From Ga0077523 sp038324085 (GTDB lineage: Bacteria; Pseudomonadota; Gammaproteobacteria; Burkholderiales; Ga0077523): DNA of 64,000 bases. The stretch is from contig JBBQHP010000026.1 in assembly GCA_038324085.1 (NCBI GenBank), positions 3,832 to 67,831 on the forward strand, given 5' to 3'. Shown here piece after piece: positions 25,225 to 33,264 of the stretch. The number at the start of each line of letters is the position of its first letter. Position 1 is the first letter of the stretch. A model generated the notes under the pieces. That model did not search any database, was not told the DNA's origin, and saw only the letters and a list, made by a program, of their open reading frames with translations. A program made the position numbers and the translations under genes.

Positions 25225-26319
25225 ATGAGCAATCGCCTCACCATTCGCAGCCTGCGCGCACGTCCCGTCCTGGTGCCCATGCGGATTCCGCCCGTGGCCG
25301 CCACCGGATCGATTCCGAATGCTCCGCTGGTGCTGGTCGATCTCGAAACCGACCAGGGCATCACCGGTCGTTGCTATCTGTTCGCGGTCACGGCCATTGC
25401 GCTGAAACCGGTCGTCGAGGCGCTGAACGGCGTCGCGACCCTGATCAAGGGCGACCCGGTCGCGCCGGTCGACATCGACGCGAAGCTCAAGAAGCGACTC
25501 ACGCTGCTCGACACGCCCGGCGTCTACGGACTCGCGCTCGCGGGCATCGACATGTGTGCCTGGGACGCGCTCGCCCAGGCGCAGGGCGTCCCGCTCGTGG
25601 CGCTGCTGGGCGGCGCCGTGCGGCCGGTGAAGGCGTACAACAGCTGCGGCCTGTGGGTCGGCGAGGTAGCGCAGCTTGCGGACCAGGCGTCCCGGCTCGT
25701 CGACGAGGGCAAGTTCAGTGCGGTGAAGATGCGGCTCGGCCGCCCCGATTTCGCGCAGGACCTGGCCGCCGTGCGCGCGGTGAAGGCGCGCATCGGCGAG
25801 GGCATCACGCTGATGTGCGACTTCAACCAGAGCCTCACCTGGAGCGAAGGCATCCGTCGCGGCCGGGCGCTGGACCACGAAGGCCTGTACTGGATCGAGG
25901 AGCCGGTGCGACATGGCGACTATGCCGGCAGCGCCAGGATCGCCGCCGCGGTCGACACGCCGATCCAGATCGGCGAGAACCTGCTCACCAGCTACGAGTT
26001 GACGAGCGCGATCGGCGCGGGCGCCATGGATTTCGTGATGCCCGACGTGCAGCGTATCGGCGGCGTCACCGGCTGGATGCGCGCAGCCGCCATCGCCCAT
26101 GCGCACGGCATGGAGATGTCGAGCCATCTGTTTCCCGAATTCAGCTCGCACTTGCTGGCGGTCACGCCGACCTGTCATTGGCTGGAATACGTCGACTGGG
26201 CCGCACCGATCCTGGAGCAGCCGGTCGAATTGCGCGACGGCCATGTCGTCATCTCCGATCGACCCGGGGCCGGCATCGGCTGGAACGAATCGGCCGTTGC
26301 AAAGTACCTCGCAGGCTAG
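25225..26319 (+). CDS. Mandelate-racemase-subgroup enolase superfamily enzyme with Lys-to-Arg at the S-specific base
   Basis: 364 residues, collinear with Pseudomonas mandelate racemase with a constant +4 offset (compared from memory): Lys168 (=K164), Arg170 (=K166), metal ligands Asp199, Glu225 and Glu251, Asp274 (=D270), His301 (=H297) in MSSHLF, and Glu321 (=E317) in HWLEYVDW. The C-terminus (PGAGIGW...VAKYLAG) also tracks the racemase. The Asp-His dyad and carboxylate-binding Glu are intact, but the S-face base is Arg in VKMRLG. It could be a weak racemase, or a one-base dehydratase or epimerase. A CCGGAGGAACCATC leader gives a good ribosome site. Confidence 0.9.
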   Translation: MSNRLTIRSLRARPVLVPMRIPPVAATGSIPNAPLVLVDLETDQGITGRCYLFAVTAIALKPVVEALNGVATLIKGDPVAPVDIDAKLKKRLTLLDTPGVYGLALAGIDMCAWDALAQAQGVPLVALLGGAVRPVKAYNSCGLWVGEVAQLADQASRLVDEGKFSAVKMRLGRPDFAQDLAAVRAVKARIGEGITLMCDFNQSLTWSEGIRRGRALDHEGLYWIEEPVRHGDYAGSARIAAAVDTPIQIGENLLTSYELTSAIGAGAMDFVMPDVQRIGGVTGWMRAAAIAHAHGMEMSSHLFPEFSSHLLAVTPTCHWLEYVDWAAPILEQPVELRDGHVVISDRPGAGIGWNESAVAKYLAG

Positions 26320-26815
26320 GGCCTGTTGACGCTTAGCACGGACCTGCGTGATCTCCAGAACGAGCGCAATCAAGGCGCAAAGCACAGCTGGGGCAGGTCC
26401 CCCAGCGAGCATTCGTAACGCGGAGTGCGCTCGTTCCGGAGGATCACCCAAAGGGCTGGGGGAACGATCGCTGCCGGGCTGACTCGCTGGCGCCGGGCGC
26501 GCCATGATGGCGCCTGTGGACGATCCGGCGCGAGCCTGACTCCGCATTCCGTCGGCGACCTGTCTTGTGCGTCGCACCACAAAGGTTTTTTTGACGGTTT
26601 GTTTTGCCGAGGGGTAGCATGCCCCGCAGATAACGAGTCCGCGTCGCATCATCGATGGTCGTCGATGTAACGGTTCGATGCGCAGACCGGCCCAGGATGG
26701 TTTGCTTGCGAGGCGCACCTTCATAGTGCCTCCGGTACCGGTGACCCACGCGCCGGAAAACGCCTTCGAAAACCCTGCCGCAGAGCGGGTGAATCGCATC
26801 ATTGGGAGGACTCGG
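26320..26815. other. Intergenic region with a large palindrome
   Basis: A 496-base gap with no convincing gene. It opens with GGGCCTGTTGACGCTTAGC, which looks like the end of an insertion-sequence-type or miniature element (weak resemblance only). It contains the imperfect palindrome at 26348-26447 and a T-run at 26585-26591 after a weak hairpin. The last ~100 bases presumably carry the promoter of the small exported protein. Confidence 0.5.
26348..26447. repeat. Imperfect ~22-bp inverted repeat enclosing a 7-bp hairpin
   Basis: The left arm GTGATCTCCAGAACGAGCGCA (26348-26368) is the near-perfect reverse complement of 26426-26447, with one substitution and one extra base. Between them GCTGGGG (26387-26393) pairs with CCCCAGC (26400-26406). 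The nested shape fits a miniature inverted-repeat element or REP-like extragenic repeat. I see no second copy in the window. Confidence 0.6.
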
Positions 26816-27079
26816 ATGGACAGATCGCACGCAGTGATGATCGCCATGCTTCTCGCCTGCTGCAGTTCCGCCGCATGGGCCGAAGACAACAAGGACGAGC
26901 GCGCCGGCACCTGTCCGGACGCGAAGCAGCAGCAGGAGTATTTCTGCAACGAGCAGAATAGCGCCAGCGACAGCATGGTGGCGATGGGCACTGCCTGCAC
27001 CAACGCGAAGAAGAACGTCGCCGCCGCCTGCGAGGGCAAGATCGAACCCGATCAGCCCTACCAGTTCGAGAAGAAGTAG
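26816..27079 (+). CDS. Small exported twin C-x10-C protein
   Basis: 87 residues. The ATG at 26816 follows TGGGAGGA. A signal peptide (MDRSHAVMIAMLLACCSSAAWA) precedes a ~63-residue mature part rich in Lys, Gln and Asn, with four Cys spaced C-x10-C-x16-C-x10-C. This regular spacing suggests a disulfide-stapled helical hairpin, as in CHCH-like peptides, though those use C-x9-C. No family recognised. It lies 127 bases upstream of the Tat amidohydrolase on the same strand. Confidence 0.75.
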   Translation: MDRSHAVMIAMLLACCSSAAWAEDNKDERAGTCPDAKQQQEYFCNEQNSASDSMVAMGTACTNAKKNVAAACEGKIEPDQPYQFEKK

Positions 27080-27206
27080 TCCGCAGCACGGTGGTGGGCG
27101 CCGTGCCCCGGACTCGTTCGCGGTGAACGGGTCCGACTGCGGCTCCAGCTTCCGCAACTAAGGCGACGACGATCGAGTCTTCGCCAACGTCCAAGGAGAA
27201 TCCGCA

Positions 27207-28733
27207 ATGCAACGACACATCGGCGTTCACATGAGCGACGAGGAAATGAAGACGGTCGAGCCGGCCGAGACCGCTGCGTTCCACTCGCCCGTACCCACCC
27301 AGGTGGTATCCAACGGCGAGTACAACCCCCTTCCGCAGACCGAGCAGCAACGCCGGGTCGAGGGGTTGATCAAGGAAATGGCCGACGTGCAGGCGAAGCG
27401 GCACAACATGAACCGGCGCCAGTTCCTCGCCACCAGCGCCGGCATGGCGACCGCCTTCGCGGCAATGAACAAGGTCTTCGGGCCCGTGTTCGACGTGAGC
27501 GATGCCGAGGCCGGCGATATGGAGATGTCGGACTATCGCGCCAGCCAGCTGTCCGGCCAGTTCATCTTCGACGACCAGACCCACTTCATCCGCGACGACT
27601 TCAAGCAGGAAGGGCTGCTCGGCCTGACCAAGTGGGCGGTGGGCGCCAAGGTCAATCCGAACATCAACGACGCGCCGATGACACTGGCGCGCTACAAGAT
27701 GGACAACTATCTGAAGGAGGTCTTCCTCGATTCCGACACGAAGGTGTCGCTGCTCTCGGGCGCTCCGTTCGACGATCCGTCCTGGTGGCTGCTGTCCAAC
27801 GACGCGATCCAGAACGCCTGCAGGGCGGTCAACAAGATGGCGGGCAGCACGCGCATGCTCGGCCATACGGTCATCACGCCGAAGTATCCGGACTGGATGG
27901 ACGAGGTCGATCGCGGCATCGAGCAGTTGAAGCCCGTGTCGTGGAAGTCGTACACGATCGGCGACCCGTTCGGGCCGTCCAAGTACGCCTGGCGGCTCGA
28001 CGACGAGAAGCTCATGTACCCGTTCTACGAGAAAGCCATAAAGTCCGGCATCAACACTATCTGTATCCACAAGGGCCTGATGCCGCGCGACTACGAGAAG
28101 GCATTCGCGGGCACGTGGCAGTGCGCTACCGTGGACGACGTCGGCAAGGCTGCCAAGGACAACCCCGGCATGAACTTCGTCATCTACCATTCGGCAATCC
28201 GGCCGTGGCTTGCGGACGCGCCCGACAAGGAGATGGCCGAGTTCGAGAAGAGCGGCTACATCCAGTGGGTCACGGACCTCGCGCGCATTCCGGAGAAGTT
28301 CGGGGTCAACAACGTGTATGGGGAGATCGGCAGCAGCTTCGCCAGCACGGCAGTCACCAATCCGCGCTTCTGCGCGGCCTTCATCGGACAGCTCGTGAAC
28401 ATGATGGGGCCCGAGCGCGTGGTCTGGGGTACCGATTCGGTCTGGTACGGCAGCCCGCAATGGCAGATCGAAGCCATGCGCCGGCTCGAGATCCCGGACG
28501 ACATCATGGAATCGAAGAAGTGGAAGATCCGCCTCGGCGGCCCCAACAGCGAAGTCAAGCAGAAGATCTTCGGGCTGAACTCCGCGCATCTGTACAACCT
28601 GGACCTCAAGATGGCCCAGGGCCCGGCCTTTACCGCCGACAAGCTCTCCGCCATCAAGGAAGAGTATCTGCGCCTGGGTGGCGAGCGCAGCAACATGGCT
28701 TACGGCTACGTCGCGAAAAAGACGACCGCCTGA
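27207..28733 (+). CDS. Tat-exported amidohydrolase family protein
   Basis: 508 residues; CAAGGAGAA precedes the ATG. An unusual ~65-residue N-terminal leader is followed by a Tat-like segment (NMNRRQFLATSAGMATAFAAMN), so export may depend on an internal RR motif. The body is an amidohydrolase-2 TIM barrel: FDDQTHF near the N-terminus, ICIHKGL, VIYHSAIRP and WGTDSVWYG, supplying His/His/Asp ligands. The first motif has only one of the two usual His (QTH instead of HxH), as in some Tat-type relatives. Substrate unknown; decarboxylase or hydrolase activity are both possible. A good intrinsic terminator follows. Confidence 0.85.
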   Translation: MQRHIGVHMSDEEMKTVEPAETAAFHSPVPTQVVSNGEYNPLPQTEQQRRVEGLIKEMADVQAKRHNMNRRQFLATSAGMATAFAAMNKVFGPVFDVSDAEAGDMEMSDYRASQLSGQFIFDDQTHFIRDDFKQEGLLGLTKWAVGAKVNPNINDAPMTLARYKMDNYLKEVFLDSDTKVSLLSGAPFDDPSWWLLSNDAIQNACRAVNKMAGSTRMLGHTVITPKYPDWMDEVDRGIEQLKPVSWKSYTIGDPFGPSKYAWRLDDEKLMYPFYEKAIKSGINTICIHKGLMPRDYEKAFAGTWQCATVDDVGKAAKDNPGMNFVIYHSAIRPWLADAPDKEMAEFEKSGYIQWVTDLARIPEKFGVNNVYGEIGSSFASTAVTNPRFCAAFIGQLVNMMGPERVVWGTDSVWYGSPQWQIEAMRRLEIPDDIMESKKWKIRLGGPNSEVKQKIFGLNSAHLYNLDLKMAQGPAFTADKLSAIKEEYLRLGGERSNMAYGYVAKKTTA

Positions 28734-28757
28734 TCCGCATTCGATCATGCCAGTCCT

Positions 28758-28784
28758 CCGGGGTCCGCAAGGGCCCCGGTTTTT
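28758..28784 (+). terminator. Rho-independent terminator with GCAA tetraloop
   Basis: CCGGGGTCC (28758-28766) pairs with GGGCCCCGG (28771-28779), one G-T wobble, around the tetraloop GCAA, followed directly by TTTTT. It lies 25 bases after the stop of the amidohydrolase gene and is the clearest intrinsic terminator in the window. Confidence 0.92.
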
Positions 28785-28943
28785 ATTGCGGCGATCGCCC
28801 GCGGCGACGTGCTAGTGTTTCGCTTGGCGAATCCGTTCGGATCGATGCAGCTCGAGCCCCCGCGGCGGTGCTGCAGGATCCCGCGTCGTTCGCGGCCGCA
28901 CCCTCCGACAACCCGTGCGTCATCGTCCTACGCAACCACAGCC

Positions 28944-29624
28944 ATGCCTTCGATTCTTTCCATTCAGATGCTTTCCGCGACGCCGGAGCCCAGTGCCAGA
29001 CCCACCGAACTGCAGGGCACCTGGACCGCGGAGGCGCAGGGTCGCATGCTGACCGCCGTCTTCACCCGCCAGGGCCATGCGGTACGCGGTCGGCTGGACA
29101 TGGGCCCCGGGTATTGCCTGGCCCTGGCCGGCACCGGCAGCGCAGTCTCTGCGACCGGCTCCGCCGAAGGTCCGCTCGGCGAGGCCCGATTCGAAGCCGT
29201 GGTCTCCGGGGATCAGCTCATGCTCGGGCTCACCGCGCCGAATCCGCAGTTGGGACGCGATCAGCGGATGCTGTTCCGGCTCGCTCGCGCGGGCGACGAC
29301 AAGAGCTTCGCGCCATGCCCCGCTGCGGTGGAGCAGCGCGATCTCCGCGCCGTCGGCCGCTGGCTCAACAAGTCGGTGCACGTCGACGGGAAGTCAGTGA
29401 CCACCGACGAACGGACGCTGCTGTTCGGCCCGGACGGGAGCTTCACGCGCAACGAGCACGGCGCCCGCACCACCGGTCGCTGGCGCACGGTGGCTGAACT
29501 CGTCTATATCCGCCTCCAGGGCGCCGACGACTGGCAGGTGCTCGCGAGCCTGCGGCCGACCGGGGTCGGCGTCCGCCTGGTACTGACGGACGGTCGATCC
29601 TTCTCGCGGATCGCCGGCAGCTGA
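28944..29624 (+). CDS. Hypothetical protein
   Basis: About 226 residues if the ATG at 28944 is used; the frame is open upstream to 28809 and no ribosome site decides the start. The sequence suggests beta-rich repeats: ELQGTWTAEAQGRMLTAVFTRQGHAVRGRL, then VGRWLNKSVHVDGKSVTTDERTLLFGPDGSFTRN and TTGRWRTVAELVYIRL, two lipocalin-like 'GxW' strands. No signal peptide, catalytic motif or family recognised. It stands alone between the amidohydrolase terminator and the FAD-oxidase gene. Confidence 0.6.
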   Translation: MPSILSIQMLSATPEPSARPTELQGTWTAEAQGRMLTAVFTRQGHAVRGRLDMGPGYCLALAGTGSAVSATGSAEGPLGEARFEAVVSGDQLMLGLTAPNPQLGRDQRMLFRLARAGDDKSFAPCPAAVEQRDLRAVGRWLNKSVHVDGKSVTTDERTLLFGPDGSFTRNEHGARTTGRWRTVAELVYIRLQGADDWQVLASLRPTGVGVRLVLTDGRSFSRIAGS

Positions 29625-29707
29625 CAATCCGGCCGCGCTTGCACGCGGGGCCGGGAAACCGGACCATTGCGGTCCGCCCGAAATAGACACCTACAAGAGG
29701 CACCCCA

Positions 29708-31099
29708 ATGCTACAAGCCCTGCCGCAGACCACCGTCCAGCCGGCCATCGACGAACTGCGCACCCTGCTGGGCGAGCGTCTGTCCACGAGCACCGGCGTG
29801 CGCGACCATCACAGCAAGGACGAGTCCTGGCACATTCCCCACCGACCTGACGCCGTCGCATTCCCCGCGACGACGGAAGAAGTGTCCGCCATCGTGCAGG
29901 TCTGCGCCCGCCACCGGATTCCCGTCGTCGCCTATGGCACCGGCACCTCGCTGGAAGGCGCGGTGATCCCGGAATTCGGCGGCGTGGTCATCGACCTCAT
30001 CCATTTCGATCAGGTGCTCAAGGTCAACGCGGAGGACCTCGACGTCACCGTGCAGGCGCGCGTGACGCGCAAGCAGTTGAACGACTACATCCGCGACCAG
30101 GGTCTGTTCTTCCCGATCGACCCCGGGGCGGACGCGTCACTGGGGGGCATGGCCGCCACGCGCGCCTCGGGCACCAACGCCGTGCGCTACGGCACCATGC
30201 GCGAGAACGTGCTCGGCCTCACGGTCGTGATGGCCGACGGCCGCATCATCCGCACCTCGCGGCGCGCGCGCAAATCCGCCGCGGGCTACGACCTGACCCG
30301 GTTGTTCGTGGGCAGCGAGGGCACGCTCGGCATCATCACCGAGGTCACGCTGCGCCTGTTCGGCATCCCCGAAGCAATGGCCGCCGCGGTCTGTTCCTTC
30401 GATTCCCTCGAAGGCGCGATCAACACCGTGATCCAGACCATCCAGCTCGGGGTGCCGATCGCGCGCATCGAACTGCTCGACGACGTCCAGATGGATTCGG
30501 TCAACAAGTTCTCGAACCTGAACTATCCGGTGAAGGACACGCTGTTCGTCGAATTCCACGGCACCGAGAACGGCGTCAAGGAACAGGCCGAGATCGTCCA
30601 GTCCATCGCGGCCGAGTTCGGCGGCGGCGAGTTCAAGTGGGCCACGAAACCGGAGGAGCGCACCCATCTGTGGACCGCGCGCCACGACGTCACCTATGCG
30701 AACAAGGCGCTGCGGCCGGGCTGCGAGATCTGGGCCACGGACGTGTGCGTGCCGATCTCGCGACTGGCCGAGTGCATCCTCGAGAGCAAGAAGGATCTCG
30801 CGGAAAGTTTCCTCATCGCGCCGCTGGTGGGTCACGTAGGCGACGGCAATTTCCATCTGGGCTTTCTGATCAATCGCGACGATCCCAAGGAGATCGCCGA
30901 GGCCGAGCGCCTCAACGACCGCCTGGTTATGCGCGCGCTCGCCATGGACGGGACCTGCACCGGCGAGCACGGCATCGGGTTGGGCAAGATGAAATTCCTG
31001 GTCGCCGAACACGGCGAGGCGGTGGGTGTGATGCGGGAGATCAAGAAGGCCCTCGATCCCCTCGGCATCATGAATCCGGGAAAGATCTTCTCGCTCTGA
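29708..31099 (+). CDS. FAD-linked 2-hydroxyacid dehydrogenase (D-lactate/glycolate oxidase GlcD type)
   Basis: 463 residues. A PCMH-type FAD domain (residues ~50-230: VVAYGTGTSLEGAVIPEFGGVVIDL; FPIDPGADASLGGMAATRASGTNAVRYG; LFVGSEGTLGIITEVTLRL) is followed by the FAD-oxidase C domain with LIAPLVGHVGDGNFHLGFL, where the His pair binds metal and substrate, and CTGEHGIGLGKMKFL. Length and motifs match single-subunit D-lactate dehydrogenases such as vertebrate LDHD and bacterial GlcD/Dld2. No FeS partner (GlcF) is adjacent. Its end lies 7 bases from the convergent PEP-CTERM gene. Confidence 0.92.
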   Translation: MLQALPQTTVQPAIDELRTLLGERLSTSTGVRDHHSKDESWHIPHRPDAVAFPATTEEVSAIVQVCARHRIPVVAYGTGTSLEGAVIPEFGGVVIDLIHFDQVLKVNAEDLDVTVQARVTRKQLNDYIRDQGLFFPIDPGADASLGGMAATRASGTNAVRYGTMRENVLGLTVVMADGRIIRTSRRARKSAAGYDLTRLFVGSEGTLGIITEVTLRLFGIPEAMAAAVCSFDSLEGAINTVIQTIQLGVPIARIELLDDVQMDSVNKFSNLNYPVKDTLFVEFHGTENGVKEQAEIVQSIAAEFGGGEFKWATKPEERTHLWTARHDVTYANKALRPGCEIWATDVCVPISRLAECILESKKDLAESFLIAPLVGHVGDGNFHLGFLINRDDPKEIAEAERLNDRLVMRALAMDGTCTGEHGIGLGKMKFLVAEHGEAVGVMREIKKALDPLGIMNPGKIFSL

Positions 31100-31106
31100 A
31101 CGGGTT

Positions 31107-31775
31107 TCAGGTGGCGCGGCGACGCCGCGCCGCCACGCCCAGCAGCGCGAGCCCACCCACCATCAGCGCATAGGTGCCGGGTTCGGGTACCGGCGCCAGA
31201 ACAGTCGAACCCGGGCTGCCGATGAAGCCCGCGGTCGACGCGATCGCACCGTCGGCACCGAGCACGGACAACTGCCATTGGGTGACGGTGTTGGTCCCGA
31301 CCACGGACGGCGACGCCGGGACACCGCTGGTCCCCTGGGTGCGCGGACCGCCGACGGTGTTGTCGCCGTAGGTCAGCCGATCGATCAGTACCGCGGAGGC
31401 GTCGTAGATGTTGATCTCGTCGGCGCGACCCAGATTGGTGGTGTTGTCCCCGATGACCCTGATCGAAGGCGCGAGTCCCCATGCCGCGCGGAAATCGGCC
31501 GCCGGGGCCTCGGCCAGGATGACGCTCTCGCCAGAGGCAACCGTGCCGAACGCGGACAGGTCCACCGTGCCCGGTGTGCGGCTGTCGTCATCGAAGCTCC
31601 AACCGGCAAAGTCGACCGCAGTGGCGCCGAGGTTGGTGAATTCGATGAACTCGTCTGCGTTGTACATCCATTCGGTGATTCGCACGCCCTGCGCGCAAGC
31701 CGCGCTGGCTGCGCCAAGGCCGATGGCGGCGGCAAGCAATGTGGTGGCGAGTCGGCGGCAGCGGGTCATGGTCAT
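31107..31775 (-). CDS. PEP-CTERM protein with a lamin-tail-like domain
   Basis: 222 residues. The ATG at 31775 has CACGGAGACC just upstream; a second in-frame ATG lies 6 bases on. A signal peptide (LATTLLAAAIGLGAASAACA) is followed by a lamin-tail-like domain (VRITEWMYNADEFIEFTNLGATAVDFAGWSFDD) and the C-terminal sorting signal: VPEPGTYALMVGG, a hydrophobic helix, ARRRRAT. Such proteins are cleaved by exosortase and exported with extracellular polysaccharide. No exosortase gene is in the window. Confidence 0.9.
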   Translation of the reverse strand: MTMTRCRRLATTLLAAAIGLGAASAACAQGVRITEWMYNADEFIEFTNLGATAVDFAGWSFDDDSRTPGTVDLSAFGTVASGESVILAEAPAADFRAAWGLAPSIRVIGDNTTNLGRADEINIYDASAVLIDRLTYGDNTVGGPRTQGTSGVPASPSVVGTNTVTQWQLSVLGADGAIASTAGFIGSPGSTVLAPVPEPGTYALMVGGLALLGVAARRRRAT

Positions 31776-32009
31776 GGTCTCCGTGATTGTGATGGCGAAG
31801 GAAGGCTGCGACGAGTGCTCGGGGAATTCGCGCCCGGGAGCGTTCTCCGGGCGAGAGACTGCCCGACGGCGATGACGTCGGCGTTTCGATTCCATTGCCG
31901 TTTCGCAGCCGGGGCATGATCCGAACGGAGACTCGCACCGGCCGATGCGGGCCGGTGCGAGCCGCCGCAAGCGGATACCATTGCCGCTTCTCCCTGCGAT
32001 CCGCGGCCC

Positions 32010-33188
32010 ATGCCTCTGCCACGCGCCATCTGGGCGCTCGGACTCGCGTCGCTGTTCATGGACGCCTCGTCCGAGCTGATCCATTCCCTCCTGCCGGTAT
32101 TCATGACAGCCACGCTCGGCCTGAGCGTCGTCACGGTGGGGGTGATCGAAGGCATGGCCGAGGCGACGGCCGCGATCGTCAAGGTATTTTCGGGAGCACT
32201 GTCCGACTGGATCGGCCGGCGCAAGCCGCTCGTGGTGCTGGGCTACGGCCTCGCCGCCCTCACCAAGCCGCTGTTCCCGCTGGCGAGCGGCATCGGTCTC
32301 ATCGTCACCGCGCGTTTCGTCGATCGCATCGGCAAGGGCATCCGCGGGGCGCCGCGCGATGCACTGATCACCGACATCACGCCGCCCGCGCAGCGCGGCG
32401 CGGCATTCGGACTGCGGCAGTCGCTCGATTCGGTGGGCGCTTTCGTGGGTCCGTTGCTCGCGATGATCCTGGTCGTGGTGTTCGCGGGCGACCTGCGCTC
32501 CGTGTTCTGGATCGCCGTGATTCCTGCGGCGCTCTGCGTCGCGTGCATCATCCTGTTCGTGCGCGAGCCGGAAGCGGGACCGTCCGCCGCGCGCCGCCGG
32601 GTGCCGCTCGCTCCCGCCGAGCTCGCGCGCCTGCCCGCGCGCTTCTGGTTCGTGGTGGCTTTCGCCAGCGTGCTGACGCTCGCCCGCTTCAGCGAAGCGT
32701 TTCTCGTACTGCGCGCCCAGGACATCGGCCTCACGCTGGTGTGGATTCCGATGGTGATGGTGGTGATGAACGTGGTGTACGCGGCAACCGCGATCCCGGC
32801 CGGCTACGCTGCCGACCGCGTGAGCCGGCGCACACTGCTCCTCTGGGGTCTGGCGATGCTGGTGGCAGCAGACCTGGTGCTCGCCCACGCCAGTGGCGCG
32901 GGTGAGCTCTTCGCGGGCACCGCGCTGTGGGGTCTCCATATGGGGCTGACGCAGGGCCTGCTGTCCGCGATCGTGGCCGACACGGCGCCGGCGGACCTGC
33001 GCGGCACCGCGTTCGGGGTGTTCAATCTCGCGACCGGCCTGTTCCTGCTGCTCGCGAGTGGCCTGGCCGGATACGTGTGGTCCGCGTTCGGTCCGCAGGC
33101 AACGTTCCTTGCCGGCGCGGTGTTCACAGTCGTTGCAGCGGCAGGACTCGTCTTCGCGCCGACGCGTCCGGGTCGGGCCCGTGGCTAG
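32010..33188 (+). CDS. Major facilitator superfamily transporter
   Basis: 392 residues, about 12 membrane helices. The loop 2-3 motif SGALSDWIGRRKPLVVLGYG and its mirrored counterpart AGYAADRVSRRTLLLWG are typical MFS signatures. RFVDRIGKGIRGAPRDALITDITPPAQRGAAFGLRQSLDS marks a subgroup of putative drug/solute exporters often annotated only as MFS. Substrate unknown. It is followed by an NMT1-like binding protein on the same strand with a 76-base gap. Confidence 0.88.
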   Translation: MPLPRAIWALGLASLFMDASSELIHSLLPVFMTATLGLSVVTVGVIEGMAEATAAIVKVFSGALSDWIGRRKPLVVLGYGLAALTKPLFPLASGIGLIVTARFVDRIGKGIRGAPRDALITDITPPAQRGAAFGLRQSLDSVGAFVGPLLAMILVVVFAGDLRSVFWIAVIPAALCVACIILFVREPEAGPSAARRRVPLAPAELARLPARFWFVVAFASVLTLARFSEAFLVLRAQDIGLTLVWIPMVMVVMNVVYAATAIPAGYAADRVSRRTLLLWGLAMLVAADLVLAHASGAGELFAGTALWGLHMGLTQGLLSAIVADTAPADLRGTAFGVFNLATGLFLLLASGLAGYVWSAFGPQATFLAGAVFTVVAAAGLVFAPTRPGRARG

Positions 33189-33264
33189 GTCCGTCCGCGA
33201 CGCCGGGCCTGCGCGCACCCGCAGCGCGCACCCGGATTGCGCGGCAGCAGGTATGCTGGGGCGC

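Noticed and set aside
26563..26592. Intrinsic terminator before the T-run at 26585
   Set aside because: The only stem (GTGC/GCAC or TTGTG/CACAA) is 4-5 bp with a base separation from the T-run, so it is too weak to call.
26425..26670. An 81-residue plus-strand protein in the palindrome region
   Set aside because: It starts inside the inverted repeat, has no ribosome site and mixes Arg-rich with Cys-rich text typical of random GC-rich frames.
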